Assembly: GCA_030601885.1 (NCBI GenBank)
Contig: JAUWAU010000002.1
Location: 1 to 64,000, forward strand
Source: Armatimonadota bacterium
Lineage (GTDB): Bacteria > Armatimonadota > Zipacnadia > JAUWAU01
Direction of reading: 5' to 3'
Length of the DNA stretch: 64,000 bases
Of the stretch, positions 7,087-16,822 are shown one piece after another. The translations under genes were made by a program, and so were the position numbers. Under the pieces are notes generated by a model. It worked only from the letters and a program-made list of their open reading frames with translations. It did not search any database and was not told the DNA's origin. Each line of letters opens with the position of its first letter. The stretch's first letter is position 1.

Positions 7087-9597
7087 ATGCGGTCGGTTAT
7101 GCTGACGACAGGAGTCTTGTGCGGCGTAGTCTCGTGGGTAGCTGCCCGATCATGCGCAGCCGATGCCTGGTCCATCTACACGGTGGACGGCGGCTCGATC
7201 GGCGCGCGCACCTCCCTGGCGCTCGACCCCAGCAGCGGCTATCCGCGCATAAGCTACTGCTGGGACGATTGGCCCAACGACCACCTCAACTACGCGGCCT
7301 GGAACGGGAGCGGTTGGGACATTCAGACGGTGGACAGCGCCGGGGATGTCGGCGCCTGGTCCTCTGTCGCCTTGGACGCGAGCGGCTATCCGCACATAAG
7401 CTACCGTGACTACACCAACGACGACCTTAAGTACGCCGCCTGGAACGGCACCAGTTGGGACATCCACACGGTGGACAGCGCCGAGGACGTTGGCCGGGAC
7501 ACCTCTCTGGCTCTGGACGCCAGCGGCTATCCGCGCATAAGCTACTACGCGACCATTGGCTTTCTTCCCGGCGATCTCAAGTACGCCGCCTGGAACGGCA
7601 CCAGTTGGGATATCCAGACGGTGGACAGCGCCGGCTCCGTGGGCTGGTGGAGCTCCCTGGCTCTGGACGCCAGCAGCGGCTATCCCCGCATAAGCTACCA
7701 CGACAACACGAACGATGACCTCAAATACGCCGCCTGGAACGGCACCAGTTGGGACATTCAGACGGTGGACAGCGCCGGCGATGTCGGCTACTGCACCTCC
7801 CTGGCGCTGGACGCCAGCGGCCATCCGCGCATAAGCTACTCTGACTACACCAACGGCGACCTCAAGTACGCCGCCTGGAACGGCACCAGTTGGGACATTG
7901 AGACGGTCGCCTCCGCTGGTGACGTTGGCTGGTACACCTCGCTGGCGCTGGACGCCACTGGCTATCCGCACGTAAGCTACTACGACTACACCAACGACGA
8001 CCTCGAGTATGCCGCCTGGACCGGCAGCACTTGGGACACCCAGACGGTGGACACCGCCGGGGACGTCGGCGGGGACACCTCGCTGGCGCTGGATGCTGAT
8101 GAGTTTGCGCACATAAGCTACTACGGCAACGGCGACCTCAAGTACGCCACCACGCGGCCAGCGGAGGCGTCGCACGAGCTGCCGACGACGGGCTATTACA
8201 TGATCTCTTATCCCCTGACGCCGACGTCAGCTATGGTGCACGACTTGCTCTGCGACGATCTGGATCACGTTGCCGGCAGCTACTACCTGTGGCGCTGGAA
8301 TGCGGACGCGCCGGCCTACGAGTCGGCGATATCCCCGCCGGATGCATGCCTAACGACCCCGCTCAACGTTAATGAGGGGGTTTGGCTGCTGGCTCAAGCT
8401 GCGACGATAGACGTCGAGGGCGCCCTGCCCAGCGGTAGACAGACAATCGCGCTGAAAACAGGCTGGAACATGGTTCGGGCCCCCTACGCAGTCATCATGG
8501 ACAGCCTGCTGGTGGACAACGCCGGCGACGTCCGAATGCTGTGGCTTGCGGGATTAGCCAACTGGGTGCTGGCGACCTTCTATTACTCGCACGATGGCAC
8601 GGGCAGCTACAGCACGCTCACCGTCAATCAGACGCCGCTAGACACGCTGTCGCTGTGGTACGGCTACTGGGTGCTGGCCGCTCTGGACTGCTCGTTGATC
8701 ATCCCCCCCACGTCGGGGCCACCACCACCGCCGATGCCCACGCCAGCAGGCCGGAGAGACACAGTTCAGTTCGCCTGGGCCTTCGACATTCAGACCAGCA
8801 GCGGGAGCTGCATAGACAGCGTCACGATAGCGGCGGCCGACGCGGCTTCCGACGACTTCGACGGCTTTGGGCTGGATAGGCCCAAGCCTCCGGAAGCGCC
8901 CGGGGAAGGCAGGCTGCGGCTGGTGCTCAGAGAAGGCAGGCGGGGGACGGTCGCCGACGCGCCAAAGCCGCTATGGCGACGGCGCGAGCCCCCGCCCTAC
9001 AACAAGGCACCCGGCGGACCGATGCCGTGGGCGTCTGAGCTGGCCATGGAAACAAAGGGCACAGCCGACGATGCAGCCGAATGGGACTTCACCGTCACCG
9101 GCGGCGTCGAAGGGGACACAGTGACGCTGAGCTGGCCGGAGTTGAACCGACTACCGAAGGATCGCGTGGCGATCCTGAAGGACTCCGACACGGGGCACCG
9201 GACCTTCATGCGGACGCAAGTGCAGTATGAATTCAGCGCTCCGGGTGAAGGCGGCAGCCGCAGCTTCGCGGTGACGGTGAAACGGGCGCAGCAGGGCGGA
9301 GCGCTCATCAGCAGCTTCTCGGTGCTGCCGGTGCGCGGCGCTGGGGGAGCCGAGATCGCTTTCAGCCTCGCGGCTGATGCGAGCGTGGACATCAGCGTAA
9401 TGAACATCGCCGGCCGCGTGGTGCAGCGCGTACGGGAGGGCGTTTCCGTCGAGGCGGGCATGCACACGATCATGTCGGACGGCCGCTCGCTGCGCGGCAC
9501 GGCGCTGCCGAATGGAGTCTATCTCTGCGTCCTGGAAGCCAAGGCCGCCGACGGCCAGCGGGCTCGCCGCGTGTGTCCGCTGAGCGTGAGGCGGTAG
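7087..9597 (+). CDS. Secreted 7-repeat protein with FlgD-Ig-like C-terminus (intact paralogue)
   Basis: The 836-residue protein starts at ATG after GAGGAG, with a signal peptide (MLTTGVLCGVVSWVAA, cleavage near CAADA). Residues about 30-355 hold seven 47-residue repeats (TVDSAGDVG, SLALDASGYPHISYRD, DLKYAAWNG), which probably form a beta-propeller-like or solenoid fold. Two GWNMV-type modules and a FlgD-Ig-like domain complete it; the tail reads PNGVYLCVLEAKAADG. The gene repeats are nearly identical at DNA level, which favours unequal recombination. The linker holds a longer version of the in-frame palindrome (8939-9002). Exact function is unknown; secretion or surface attachment is inferred from the signal peptide and the C-terminal domain. 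Confidence 0.85.
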   Translation: MRSVMLTTGVLCGVVSWVAARSCAADAWSIYTVDGGSIGARTSLALDPSSGYPRISYCWDDWPNDHLNYAAWNGSGWDIQTVDSAGDVGAWSSVALDASGYPHISYRDYTNDDLKYAAWNGTSWDIHTVDSAEDVGRDTSLALDASGYPRISYYATIGFLPGDLKYAAWNGTSWDIQTVDSAGSVGWWSSLALDASSGYPRISYHDNTNDDLKYAAWNGTSWDIQTVDSAGDVGYCTSLALDASGHPRISYSDYTNGDLKYAAWNGTSWDIETVASAGDVGWYTSLALDATGYPHVSYYDYTNDDLEYAAWTGSTWDTQTVDTAGDVGGDTSLALDADEFAHISYYGNGDLKYATTRPAEASHELPTTGYYMISYPLTPTSAMVHDLLCDDLDHVAGSYYLWRWNADAPAYESAISPPDACLTTPLNVNEGVWLLAQAATIDVEGALPSGRQTIALKTGWNMVRAPYAVIMDSLLVDNAGDVRMLWLAGLANWVLATFYYSHDGTGSYSTLTVNQTPLDTLSLWYGYWVLAALDCSLIIPPTSGPPPPPMPTPAGRRDTVQFAWAFDIQTSSGSCIDSVTIAAADAASDDFDGFGLDRPKPPEAPGEGRLRLVLREGRRGTVADAPKPLWRRREPPPYNKAPGGPMPWASELAMETKGTADDAAEWDFTVTGGVEGDTVTLSWPELNRLPKDRVAILKDSDTGHRTFMRTQVQYEFSAPGEGGSRSFAVTVKRAQQGGALISSFSVLPVRGAGGAEIAFSLAADASVDISVMNIAGRVVQRVREGVSVEAGMHTIMSDGRSLRGTALPNGVYLCVLEAKAADGQRARRVCPLSVRR
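8939..9002 (+). repeat. Nested palindromic repeat in frame inside coding sequence (paralogue 3)
   Basis: The outer arms are the same as at 6403-6430 (GGCGGGGGACGG and GAGCCCCCGCCCTACAA). A 36-nt insert with its own arms (GTCGCC and GGCGAC) sits between them. It adds 12 codons (VADAPKPLWRRR) without breaking the frame. Intergenic copies at 23298-23364 and 31891-31951 carry inserts at the same place. Confidence 0.7.
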
Positions 9598-9633
9598 CGT
9601 CGGCACGCAGACCGTTCTCGTATCCGTTTCTCG

Positions 9634-12600
9634 TTACAGTGGTTCCAGCCGCACCTCGTCCACCCAGTACTCGCCCCGGTGATGGAAGAACATGGTGAAC
9701 GAGATGTGCCTGGCGCCCTCGGGTGTGGTGAACACGTGGGACGTGATGCGCCATTGGTTCGGCTTCTCCAGGGCATTGGCGCCGTCCCAGGAGTACCCGC
9801 TCGTGTCAGTCACGGCCTTGGCGCCCTTGCCGCGGAAGATGACCCGGGTTCTCGGCGCCTCGTCCCGCACGTCGGGCCTCAGGCCCGTGACGCTGTTGTA
9901 GTGGGCGATGATGGCCCGGTAGCTACTGTTGGGCTTCACTGGGGCCTCCAAGGTGATGGCCCCGTAACTGCTCTCCCCCACCGTGATGTGCACCGCATGG
10001 CTGCCGCAGTAGGCGCGCTCTGACGTGACCTCCAGCGTCGCCGGTCCCTCGCTGCCAAAGCGCAGCTCCTTCTCTGGGTCCTCGCCGGGAACGTCCTCGA
10101 AGGTGCCGTACTTGAACGACGGTACGTCTGGGGCGTCGGCGAAGCGCAGTCGGGCAAAGCGGGCCGGGACGTGATAGCCGCCAAATGTCGGCGACACCGC
10201 CGTATACTCGTCCGGGTCGGCGACGCCCCGGCGCGTGCGGCAGATGTTGACCCGCCACTCGCCCTCGGCCGTGGAGCTGGTGCCCAGAGATGCCAAGGGC
10301 ACAGCTACTTCCGCCGACCATCCCGTCGGGGAGATGTGCACGCGCGCCCGGGCCCGTGAATCCCACGCCAAATCCGACTCCTCTGCAGTGCCCGTCGGAT
10401 GGGCGCTGTCGTACAGCGCGCCCCCGGCTCCCAGTGCCACGTGATAATACGCTTTGCCCCCCGGCGGCTGCAGGAATAGCTCGACGTTGTCGTCGCGAAA
10501 CAGTGCGTCGCTGTCGCGAGCCCGAGTGGCCAGGGCAAGTTTGGCAGTGTCGTCCTCTCGGCCCTCGACAAGAACGTATAGCTCGTCGCTATCGAACGCG
10601 AGCCGCGCCCGCGCACCCAACCGCGGCGGGACGGCGCTTTTGGCCAGTAGGAGGTAGTTCAGCGGCGCCCGGCGCCATGTGTCATCGTCGCCGCGGCCAT
10701 CGATTTCGGGCGGAGCGTCCGTCTTGGCAGCCACCACCTCAAGCGGCCCCGAGGAGCGCGTGAGCTGATAGAAAGCCCCGTCCGGCGATACGCGCGCCGT
10801 TTCCGCCTTGTCGGCTCCTTCGAGGTACTGCATGAGCGTCGGAGCATACGCAGCCAGTCGGCTCTTGGCCGCCTCGCGCCGCTCCACCGCATCCTTCAGC
10901 ATGGCGACGTCGTCGGCGTTGAAGTGGGCCTGCTGCTCCAGCCGCCCGGCGGCGATCATGCCGCGCACGGTGGCAACCGTGAACTCGTGGTGATCGACCA
11001 GCCGCGCCAGGCGCTGGCGCTCCAACTCCGACAACTGCCCGCTCTGGGCCTGCTGGATCAACCTCGTGGCCCGGTCGAGTATGGGCCAGTATGCCGCGAT
11101 AGTGCAGCCGGGAGAACCTCCCGCCGATCTTCGCTCCAGCAACTGCTTCACGGCCGGCTCGTCTACGTCAACTTCGTCCAGGTACATCTTGCGCAGGCGG
11201 TCTTCCAGCAGGTGGTAGTAGGCGAGCACATCGGGACCCGCGGCTCCATAGAGGGCATTGTAGTAGCGACGTTCGAGCTCTCGCGCATCGGTCTCCTTGT
11301 CCCACATCAGCTTCGCCAGCAGATAATGCCCGGCTCCGAGCTGCTCGTACGACTGGGCAATGTAAAGGTAACCGCCCTTGATGCCAACGTCGTGCTCGGC
11401 CTTGATCTTCTCGATGAGGTGTGTGCTCACGGGCGCGATCACGTGCAGCGACGAACGGCCGTAGTAGTAGATGTCGTACTTGTAGAACCGTTCGTGCAGC
11501 GCCGTCCACTGTCGCTCCCACTCGTGCTCGGTCTCCCAGTTGACGCCATGGGTGTGCGCACTGTTGGTGGCGTTTACGAGGAACAGGTTGGGGTGTGGCT
11601 TCTCCCGGCGCGGCGGCTTCTTGTAGTAGCTGTAGATGTAGGCGCCGAGCAGCTTGTCGGGATGCACCTTCACCAGGCGCTCGGCGATGGCGTTATAGAA
11701 GGCCAGGAGCCGATCGGTCATCACCGGCACCCCCGGGCGCTCGGGGCCGATCATGTCGCCGCCGTCGAGGGCGCGGCAGTTGGCGCATTCGCAGAAACCC
11801 CCGCCGTCGTTGGGAGAGACGGAGAACATGTGGCGCTGCGGAACTCGGTCAAAATAGTCGATGGCGGCCTGGGCGAAGATCTCGATGACCTCCGGGTTGC
11901 TGGTGCAGACCTGGCCGCCATGATGGCCGCTGTAGTACCGGGGCTGACGCTCGCCCTTGATCTCGGCATAGTACTCCGGGTGCTCCTGGCCGTAGTCCTC
12001 CACCGGCAGAATGCGGAACCAGGCGTGGGCGTGGGTGACCGTGAACGGGTGGCCGAGACGCAGGCGGCGCCCGAAGAGGGCATTGGTGGCGCCAGCCGGC
12101 GAGTACGGCAGAGCGCGGTACGACCAGTCGGGCGCGTCCGTGACATCCAGCTCCGGTATCCTGATCTCCTGCCGCCGGGGGACGACAGTACCCAGTTCGT
12201 CATGCCAGCAGAACATGACGCCGACGTATCGCTCGAGCAGCTCGTAGACCCCGTTGAGTGTGCCGCACTGCACCGCCGACGAGAACCCGATCTTGCGCGG
12301 ATCACCGTCGGTGTCGGCGCCGACGATGTGGATGTCGCGGCCCAGCGTTTTGAGGTGGAACCCCTCAGGCTCCAGGTCATCGGCCCCGACGCCCACCGCC
12401 GCCGACGCAGGATTGGGGCCAAGGAAGATGTGGCCCATCCCAGCCTGCGGTTGGATCACCACCGGCAGGCGCACGCCGGTGGACTGCTCGATGAAATGCT
12501 GCAGCTCTTGCGCGGCGAGCTTCACTACCCGCGTTGCGCCTTCGGAGCAAACGATCTGATACTGGCTCTCTCCACCCCTGACCAGGACTACGTCACCATT

Positions 12601-12663
12601 GGCCCCCGCGAGAAGGCAGGAGAACATGACAACTGCAATCGGGACTCTCATTTCCATAGCCAT
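9634..12663 (-). CDS. Secreted DUF4838 glycosidase-like protein with carbohydrate-binding domains
   Basis: This 1009-residue protein has a signal peptide (VPIAVVMFSCLLAGANG). An N-terminal segment (AAQELQHFIEQSTGV, HIFLGPNPAS, HIVGAD) resembles the N-domain of GH67 alpha-glucuronidases. A large DUF4838 domain follows (FSVSPNDGGGFCECANCRA is typical). A CBM9-like module begins near residue 645 (DGRGDDDTWRRA, DDNVELFLQPPGG), and a C-terminal jelly-roll-like segment (EVTSERAYCGSHAVHITVGE, WVDEVRLEPL) ends it. DUF4838 proteins are thought to act on polysaccharides, but no activity can be read from the sequence. Three ATGs (12663, 12657, 12651) are possible starts, and AGGATGG fits the second best. 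It converges with the secreted paralogue at 9597. Confidence 0.85.
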   Translation of the reverse strand: MAMEMRVPIAVVMFSCLLAGANGDVVLVRGGESQYQIVCSEGATRVVKLAAQELQHFIEQSTGVRLPVVIQPQAGMGHIFLGPNPASAAVGVGADDLEPEGFHLKTLGRDIHIVGADTDGDPRKIGFSSAVQCGTLNGVYELLERYVGVMFCWHDELGTVVPRRQEIRIPELDVTDAPDWSYRALPYSPAGATNALFGRRLRLGHPFTVTHAHAWFRILPVEDYGQEHPEYYAEIKGERQPRYYSGHHGGQVCTSNPEVIEIFAQAAIDYFDRVPQRHMFSVSPNDGGGFCECANCRALDGGDMIGPERPGVPVMTDRLLAFYNAIAERLVKVHPDKLLGAYIYSYYKKPPRREKPHPNLFLVNATNSAHTHGVNWETEHEWERQWTALHERFYKYDIYYYGRSSLHVIAPVSTHLIEKIKAEHDVGIKGGYLYIAQSYEQLGAGHYLLAKLMWDKETDARELERRYYNALYGAAGPDVLAYYHLLEDRLRKMYLDEVDVDEPAVKQLLERRSAGGSPGCTIAAYWPILDRATRLIQQAQSGQLSELERQRLARLVDHHEFTVATVRGMIAAGRLEQQAHFNADDVAMLKDAVERREAAKSRLAAYAPTLMQYLEGADKAETARVSPDGAFYQLTRSSGPLEVVAAKTDAPPEIDGRGDDDTWRRAPLNYLLLAKSAVPPRLGARARLAFDSDELYVLVEGREDDTAKLALATRARDSDALFRDDNVELFLQPPGGKAYYHVALGAGGALYDSAHPTGTAEESDLAWDSRARARVHISPTGWSAEVAVPLASLGTSSTAEGEWRVNICRTRRGVADPDEYTAVSPTFGGYHVPARFARLRFADAPDVPSFKYGTFEDVPGEDPEKELRFGSEGPATLEVTSERAYCGSHAVHITVGESSYGAITLEAPVKPNSSYRAIIAHYNSVTGLRPDVRDEAPRTRVIFRGKGAKAVTDTSGYSWDGANALEKPNQWRITSHVFTTPEGARHISFTMFFHHRGEYWVDEVRLEPL

Positions 12664-13085
12664 CCTGTCGCGGTATGTAGCTCTAACATCCTGCGCGCCC
12701 GCTCTGAGTTAGGACACGGACGGGCGTCGTTCTGACTTCTGCAAGGAGAACGCGCCGCAGTGGAGTTCTCGTTGGGCCACGTGTGGGCCTTCCGCCATGT
12801 TCGGCATTGGCTTCGCTCGGGTCGCCGGTCCGGCCGCACCGCGCTGCCACGAAGTCGGCCCAGATGGCGTCGGCCAGGCCCCGTCGGTCAACAGCGTTCC
12901 AAGCGCGTGTGCGCTCTTCGAGCATGGTCTACAGGTGCCCCATAATGATCTATCCGCTTCAAGAATCATGCGCGCGTCACTTATAGACGTGCTCACCGGT
13001 ACTTTGCGGCACAGGCGAAACCTGCGAGAGCCCCTTGGCAACGCCCACGGATTTGTCGTATTATACGAATCCGGGTGATAGATCC
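12664..13085. other. Divergent intergenic region
   Basis: This 422-bp region lies between the DUF4838 gene and nrpR, which are divergently transcribed. Apart from the palindrome just before nrpR I see no gene, RNA or clear repeat. Confidence 0.5.
13056..13068. promoter_or_regulatory. Palindrome upstream of nrpR, possible operator
   Basis: TCGTAT and ATACGA form a perfect inverted repeat around a single T, ending 17 bp before the nrpR start. This is AT-rich for the region and overlaps where a promoter or leader would lie. It suits a dimeric winged-helix repressor, so autoregulation is inferred. It does not match the archaeal NrpR operator (GGAA-N6-TTCC). Confidence 0.4.
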
Positions 13086-14069
13086 ATGCCAGACGATGTC
13101 GATATACAGCGCAAGATGGTGGGCATCCTGCGGGTGTTGGCGGAGTCGTCCGACCCGCAGGGCGCCCAAAGGATTGGCGAGAAACTGGAGCAGCAGGGCG
13201 TGCATCTCAGCGAGCGCGCCGTGCGCTATCACTTGAAGATAATGGACGAGCGCGGCCTCACCGAGGGTGGCCAGGCCGGGCGCCTGATCACCGACAAGGG
13301 CAGAGCCGAGCTGCAGAATGCTCTGGTGTCGGACAAGGTCGGTTTCGTCGTCGCCAAGATCGATCAACTCGCGTACCGGACCACGTTCGATGTGGAGACG
13401 GGTTCAGGGGACGTTATCGTGAACGTGTCGCTCGTGCCCAACGAGCACTTCGAGCGGGCGCTGCGACTGATGGTGCCGGCGTTCGAAGCCGGGTTCTGCA
13501 TGAGCGACCTCATTACCGTGGCGCACGAGGGCGACGAGCTCGGCACCGTGGTGCCCGAGGGGATGACGGCCATCGCCACCGTCTGCAGCGTGACGCTCAA
13601 TGGCGTGCTGCTGCGCAATCGCATCCCCGTCGAGTCGCGTTTCGGTGGCCTGCTGGAGATTCGAGACGGGAAGGCGCTGCGGTTCATCGAGCTCGTCAGC
13701 TACGCCGGCTCCTCTCTCGACCCGCTGGAGATCTTCATCACGGGCAAGCTCACCGACGTACGCAGTGCGAGCGCCACCGGCAGCGGCAAAGTAGGGGCGA
13801 GCTTCCGGGAGATACCTTCGATAGCGCTATCCCATGCACTGGCGCTCATCGAGCGCATGAAAGGCTATCACCTCGATGGAGTCATCGCCGTCGGGGAGCC
13901 GAGCCAGCCGCTTCTTGAGATTTCCGTGCCGCTGGATCGCGTCGGCCTCGTGGTGATTGGCGGACTGACGCCGACCGGGGCTTTGGTTGAGAGTGATGTG
14001 CCGGTCGTGAACCGCGCGATGGCGACCGCCATCGATTTCCGGCGTCTGCGGCCGGTGTGGACATTCTGA
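13086..14069 (+). CDS. NrpR-type transcriptional regulator (winged helix plus DUF128)
   Basis: Residues about 5-70 are a winged helix of the RNase R/NrpR kind (GILRVLAESSDPQGAQRIGE, SERAVRYHLKIMDERGL). The remainder is a single NrpR regulatory (DUF128) domain with GSGDVIVNVSLVP, GLLEIRDGKALRF and a closing VVIGGLTPTGALVESD. Archaeal NrpR represses nitrogen-assimilation genes and senses 2-oxoglutarate. Bacterial homologues are less studied, and this one has one regulatory domain rather than two. ATG 13086 is preferred over an upstream TTG at 13035 because the winged helix begins right after it. No nitrogen gene is adjacent, so its target is unknown. Confidence 0.85.
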   Translation: MPDDVDIQRKMVGILRVLAESSDPQGAQRIGEKLEQQGVHLSERAVRYHLKIMDERGLTEGGQAGRLITDKGRAELQNALVSDKVGFVVAKIDQLAYRTTFDVETGSGDVIVNVSLVPNEHFERALRLMVPAFEAGFCMSDLITVAHEGDELGTVVPEGMTAIATVCSVTLNGVLLRNRIPVESRFGGLLEIRDGKALRFIELVSYAGSSLDPLEIFITGKLTDVRSASATGSGKVGASFREIPSIALSHALALIERMKGYHLDGVIAVGEPSQPLLEISVPLDRVGLVVIGGLTPTGALVESDVPVVNRAMATAIDFRRLRPVWTF

Positions 14070-14136
14070 GGGCCCGGCCGCCTCAGTGGTCAGTGGCCAG
14101 TGATCGGTGACCAGAAGGGTAATCGACGGTCTCTGA

Positions 14137-14991
14137 CTAGCTGTCCGCCACCATCCAGGGCGCCCCGTTCCAGACCATCATCCACTCCCGCATCTCCTCC
14201 AGGCTCACCTGCCGCACCGCGGAGACGCGCTCGCCGAGAAACACCTGCGCGATCTGGCTGAAGTTGCTCGATAGGTCGCTGACGTAAAACTCATGCTGCG
14301 GCTGTGGTCCGTCGCTGCGCAGCGTGCCGGCAGCCCGCAAGCGCTGCTCCAGCTCCTCGGCCGTCGGTCCCCCATTGTCTATCAAGGTAACGCCCGAGCC
14401 GCAGTGCCGCTCCAACGCGACCCGCATGAGCGCATAGTGCGAGCAACCGAGCACCAGGGTGTCTATGCCCCGACCCTCAAAGGCCCGCATGTGTTCGTCT
14501 ACGACGATGTCGGCGACGATGTTGTTCGTCCAGCCCTCCTCGATGAGCGGAACAAAGAGCGGGCAGGCAGCCGAATACACCGAGACCTCCGGATCGATCT
14601 CCTGAATCGCCGCCTCGTAGGCGCCGCTGGCCACTGTGGCTCGGGTCCCGATGAGGCCGATGCGCTTGTTGTGCGTTGCGGCGACGGCGGCTCGAGCGCT
14701 TGGCTCGATAACGCCAACGATCGGCACGTCGAAGCGCTGCGCCAGTTCGTCCAGGCCGAGGGAGGCGATCGTGTTGCACGCCACCACAATCGCCTTCACG
14801 CCTTTGGTCATCAGGAAGGCGGCATCCTCGAGGGCAAAACGGCGGAGGGTGTCAGGGGACTTGTTGCCGTACGGCACCCGAGCCGTGTCGCCGAAGAACA
14901 CCAGCGACTCGTTGGGAAGGCGCTCGAAGATAGCCTCTGCAATGCTCAGCCCGCCAACGCCGGAATCAAACACGCCAATTGGTCGCTCCAT
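14137..14991 (-). CDS. murI: Glutamate racemase
   Basis: The enzyme interconverts L- and D-glutamate for peptidoglycan in the cytoplasm. The 284-residue length is normal for the family. Both catalytic cysteines are present, C72 in VACNTIAS and C183 in LGCSHYAL. The N-terminal GVFDSGVGGLSIAEAI and FFGDTARVPYGNK motifs are typical. ATG 14991 is chosen because it begins the family N-terminus (MERPIGVFDSG) and has AAGG upstream; the open frame continues farther only as unrelated sequence. The last 30 residues (VSLEEMREWMMVWNG) extend beyond the core. Confidence 0.95.
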   Translation of the reverse strand: MERPIGVFDSGVGGLSIAEAIFERLPNESLVFFGDTARVPYGNKSPDTLRRFALEDAAFLMTKGVKAIVVACNTIASLGLDELAQRFDVPIVGVIEPSARAAVAATHNKRIGLIGTRATVASGAYEAAIQEIDPEVSVYSAACPLFVPLIEEGWTNNIVADIVVDEHMRAFEGRGIDTLVLGCSHYALMRVALERHCGSGVTLIDNGGPTAEELEQRLRAAGTLRSDGPQPQHEFYVSDLSSNFSQIAQVFLGERVSAVRQVSLEEMREWMMVWNGAPWMVADS

Positions 14992-15302
14992 GGGGAGCCT
15001 TTCTGTGAGAACGGATTGACCCCCACGCCGCCGCCGTTGGTCAATGCTCTGCTTCACTATCTTCTTAACACACTCGGGCCCGTCTTGCCAAATACAATCC
15101 ATCATAACGGGTGCAGATTCCTCACCGGAAAACGGTGACCGGTTGCAGGGTGCTGGGCGCTGATGGTGCGACACGAGCCGCTGTGAAGGGCTTCGGACGG
15201 GACAGAGGGAAGACCATACGCCACTTGGCACGGCCGATGGTCGATGGTTGATCGTTTGGGCGTAGGAGCGACGCGCCGGGCCCTGCATTTGGAGGGATCA
15301 CG
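14992..15302. other. Divergent intergenic region, murI / GH51
   Basis: This 311-bp stretch holds a perfect 7-bp inverted repeat (ATTGACC at 15015-15021, GGTCAAT at 15039-15045) in the murI leader. It also holds a short GATGGTTGATG-type repeat at 15231-15258. I see no gene. Confidence 0.45.
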
Positions 15303-16769
15303 ATGTCACATCGCGCGACCGAGCCTGACATCAGTGCCGATTTCGACACTGTGACGGGCACCATCGACCGCAACATCTACGGCCACTTCGCCGAGCACCT
15401 GGGCGGCTGCATCTACGGCGGCATCTGGGCCGAGCCGGGGACGGAGCTGCCGACGCTACGCGATATGCGCATGGACGTGCTCGAACTTGTGCGCGCCCTG
15501 CGCCCGCCGAACATCCGCTGGCCCGGCGGCTGCTTCAGCGAGTATTACCACTGGGAGGACGGCATCGGACCGGTTGAGTCGCGCCCGTGGCGGTTCGACT
15601 GGAAGTGGAAGAAGCCCGAGCCGAACGTCGTCGGCACGCACGAGTTCGTGGACTTCTGCGCGGAGGTAGGGGCTGAGCCGGTCGTCGCCGTGAACGTCCG
15701 GACAGGCACGCCGAAGGAGGCCGCCGCGTGGGTTCGGTACTGCAATAGTCCGCGCACCACTCCCGACGGGGCGCGGCGCGCAGCGAACGGTGATCCCGAG
15801 CCGTTTGCCGTCAAGCTGTGGGACGTGGGCAACGAGAGCTGGGACCTGGGTGCGGAGGAGTCGGCGCAGCGCTTTCTCGCCTATTGCGAGGCAATGAAGG
15901 AAGCCGACCCGGAGGCCAAACTGGTGGCCGTCGGCTCGTCCGGGTGGAAGGAAGAATGGAACCGAACGATGCTGCAGGTGGCGGGCGAGAAGCTGGACTA
16001 CATCGCCCCGCACCACTACGATGGCTGGCGCGGGCGCGATTTGGCGAAGGGCGAGGGCCACTACTACGCCAATGTGGCCAGCGCCTGCCGCATCGAGGAC
16101 ACCATGCGCCGCACCGCTGAGCTGCTGGACGAGATGCTGCCGCACCGGCCCGAGGTGGGCGTCTCCCTGGACGAGTGGGGCGTATGGACGGAGCACAAGC
16201 AGGGCCTGCAGCACAACTACGATCTGAGCGACGGCCTCGTCGCCGCGAGCGCCTTCAACGGCATGCACCGGCTCTCGCACCGGGTCACGATGGCCAACTG
16301 GGCGCAGCTCGTGAACTGCCTGGGCATGATCCAGACGGACGCCACGCGCGTCTGCGTCACGCCGGTGTATCTCGCTTTCAGGCTGTACTCCAAGCACTGC
16401 GGCGGCGAGCGCGTCGAAAGCAGCGTCAGGTGCGACAGCTTCGACGTGCCCGAGGATATCCGCTCTGGCCTCACCGGTCTCCCCTACCTCGACATCTCGG
16501 CCACCCGCACCCCTGACGGGAATCGATGCGCCCTTGCGGTCGTGAATCGCCACCTGACCGATGATATCGAAACGACCCTCGCGCTCACCGGCGTTCCTGA
16601 TGCGGCGACCGTCACGGTGCACGAGATGAACGCGCCCGAGTGCTTCAGCCTCAACACGCTCGATGCCCCTGACACCGTGACGATCCGCGAGCAGCAGCTA
16701 TACGCCGTCCCGGCAACCTACCGCTTCCCCGCGCACTCCCTCACCGTCGTAGTGATGTCCACAGCGTAG
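15303..16769 (+). CDS. Alpha-L-arabinofuranosidase, GH51
   Basis: It releases terminal arabinofuranosyl residues from hemicellulose or pectin oligosaccharides. The catalytic acid/base is E178 in WDVGNES and the nucleophile is E291 in SLDEWGVW. NIRWPGGCFSEYYHWEDGIG near residue 63 is a family signature, and a C-terminal beta-sandwich closes the 488-residue protein (usual length about 500). No signal peptide is visible, so it is probably cytoplasmic and acts on imported oligosaccharides. GGAGGG lies just before the ATG. It precedes a GH130 gene by 53 bp on the same strand, suggesting a small carbohydrate operon. Confidence 0.93.
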   Translation: MSHRATEPDISADFDTVTGTIDRNIYGHFAEHLGGCIYGGIWAEPGTELPTLRDMRMDVLELVRALRPPNIRWPGGCFSEYYHWEDGIGPVESRPWRFDWKWKKPEPNVVGTHEFVDFCAEVGAEPVVAVNVRTGTPKEAAAWVRYCNSPRTTPDGARRAANGDPEPFAVKLWDVGNESWDLGAEESAQRFLAYCEAMKEADPEAKLVAVGSSGWKEEWNRTMLQVAGEKLDYIAPHHYDGWRGRDLAKGEGHYYANVASACRIEDTMRRTAELLDEMLPHRPEVGVSLDEWGVWTEHKQGLQHNYDLSDGLVAASAFNGMHRLSHRVTMANWAQLVNCLGMIQTDATRVCVTPVYLAFRLYSKHCGGERVESSVRCDSFDVPEDIRSGLTGLPYLDISATRTPDGNRCALAVVNRHLTDDIETTLALTGVPDAATVTVHEMNAPECFSLNTLDAPDTVTIREQQLYAVPATYRFPAHSLTVVVMSTA

Positions 16770-16822
16770 CCGACCAGCCACAATCCTGTGAGTAGTGACC
16801 CGCAACATCGGAGGTCGAGGCA

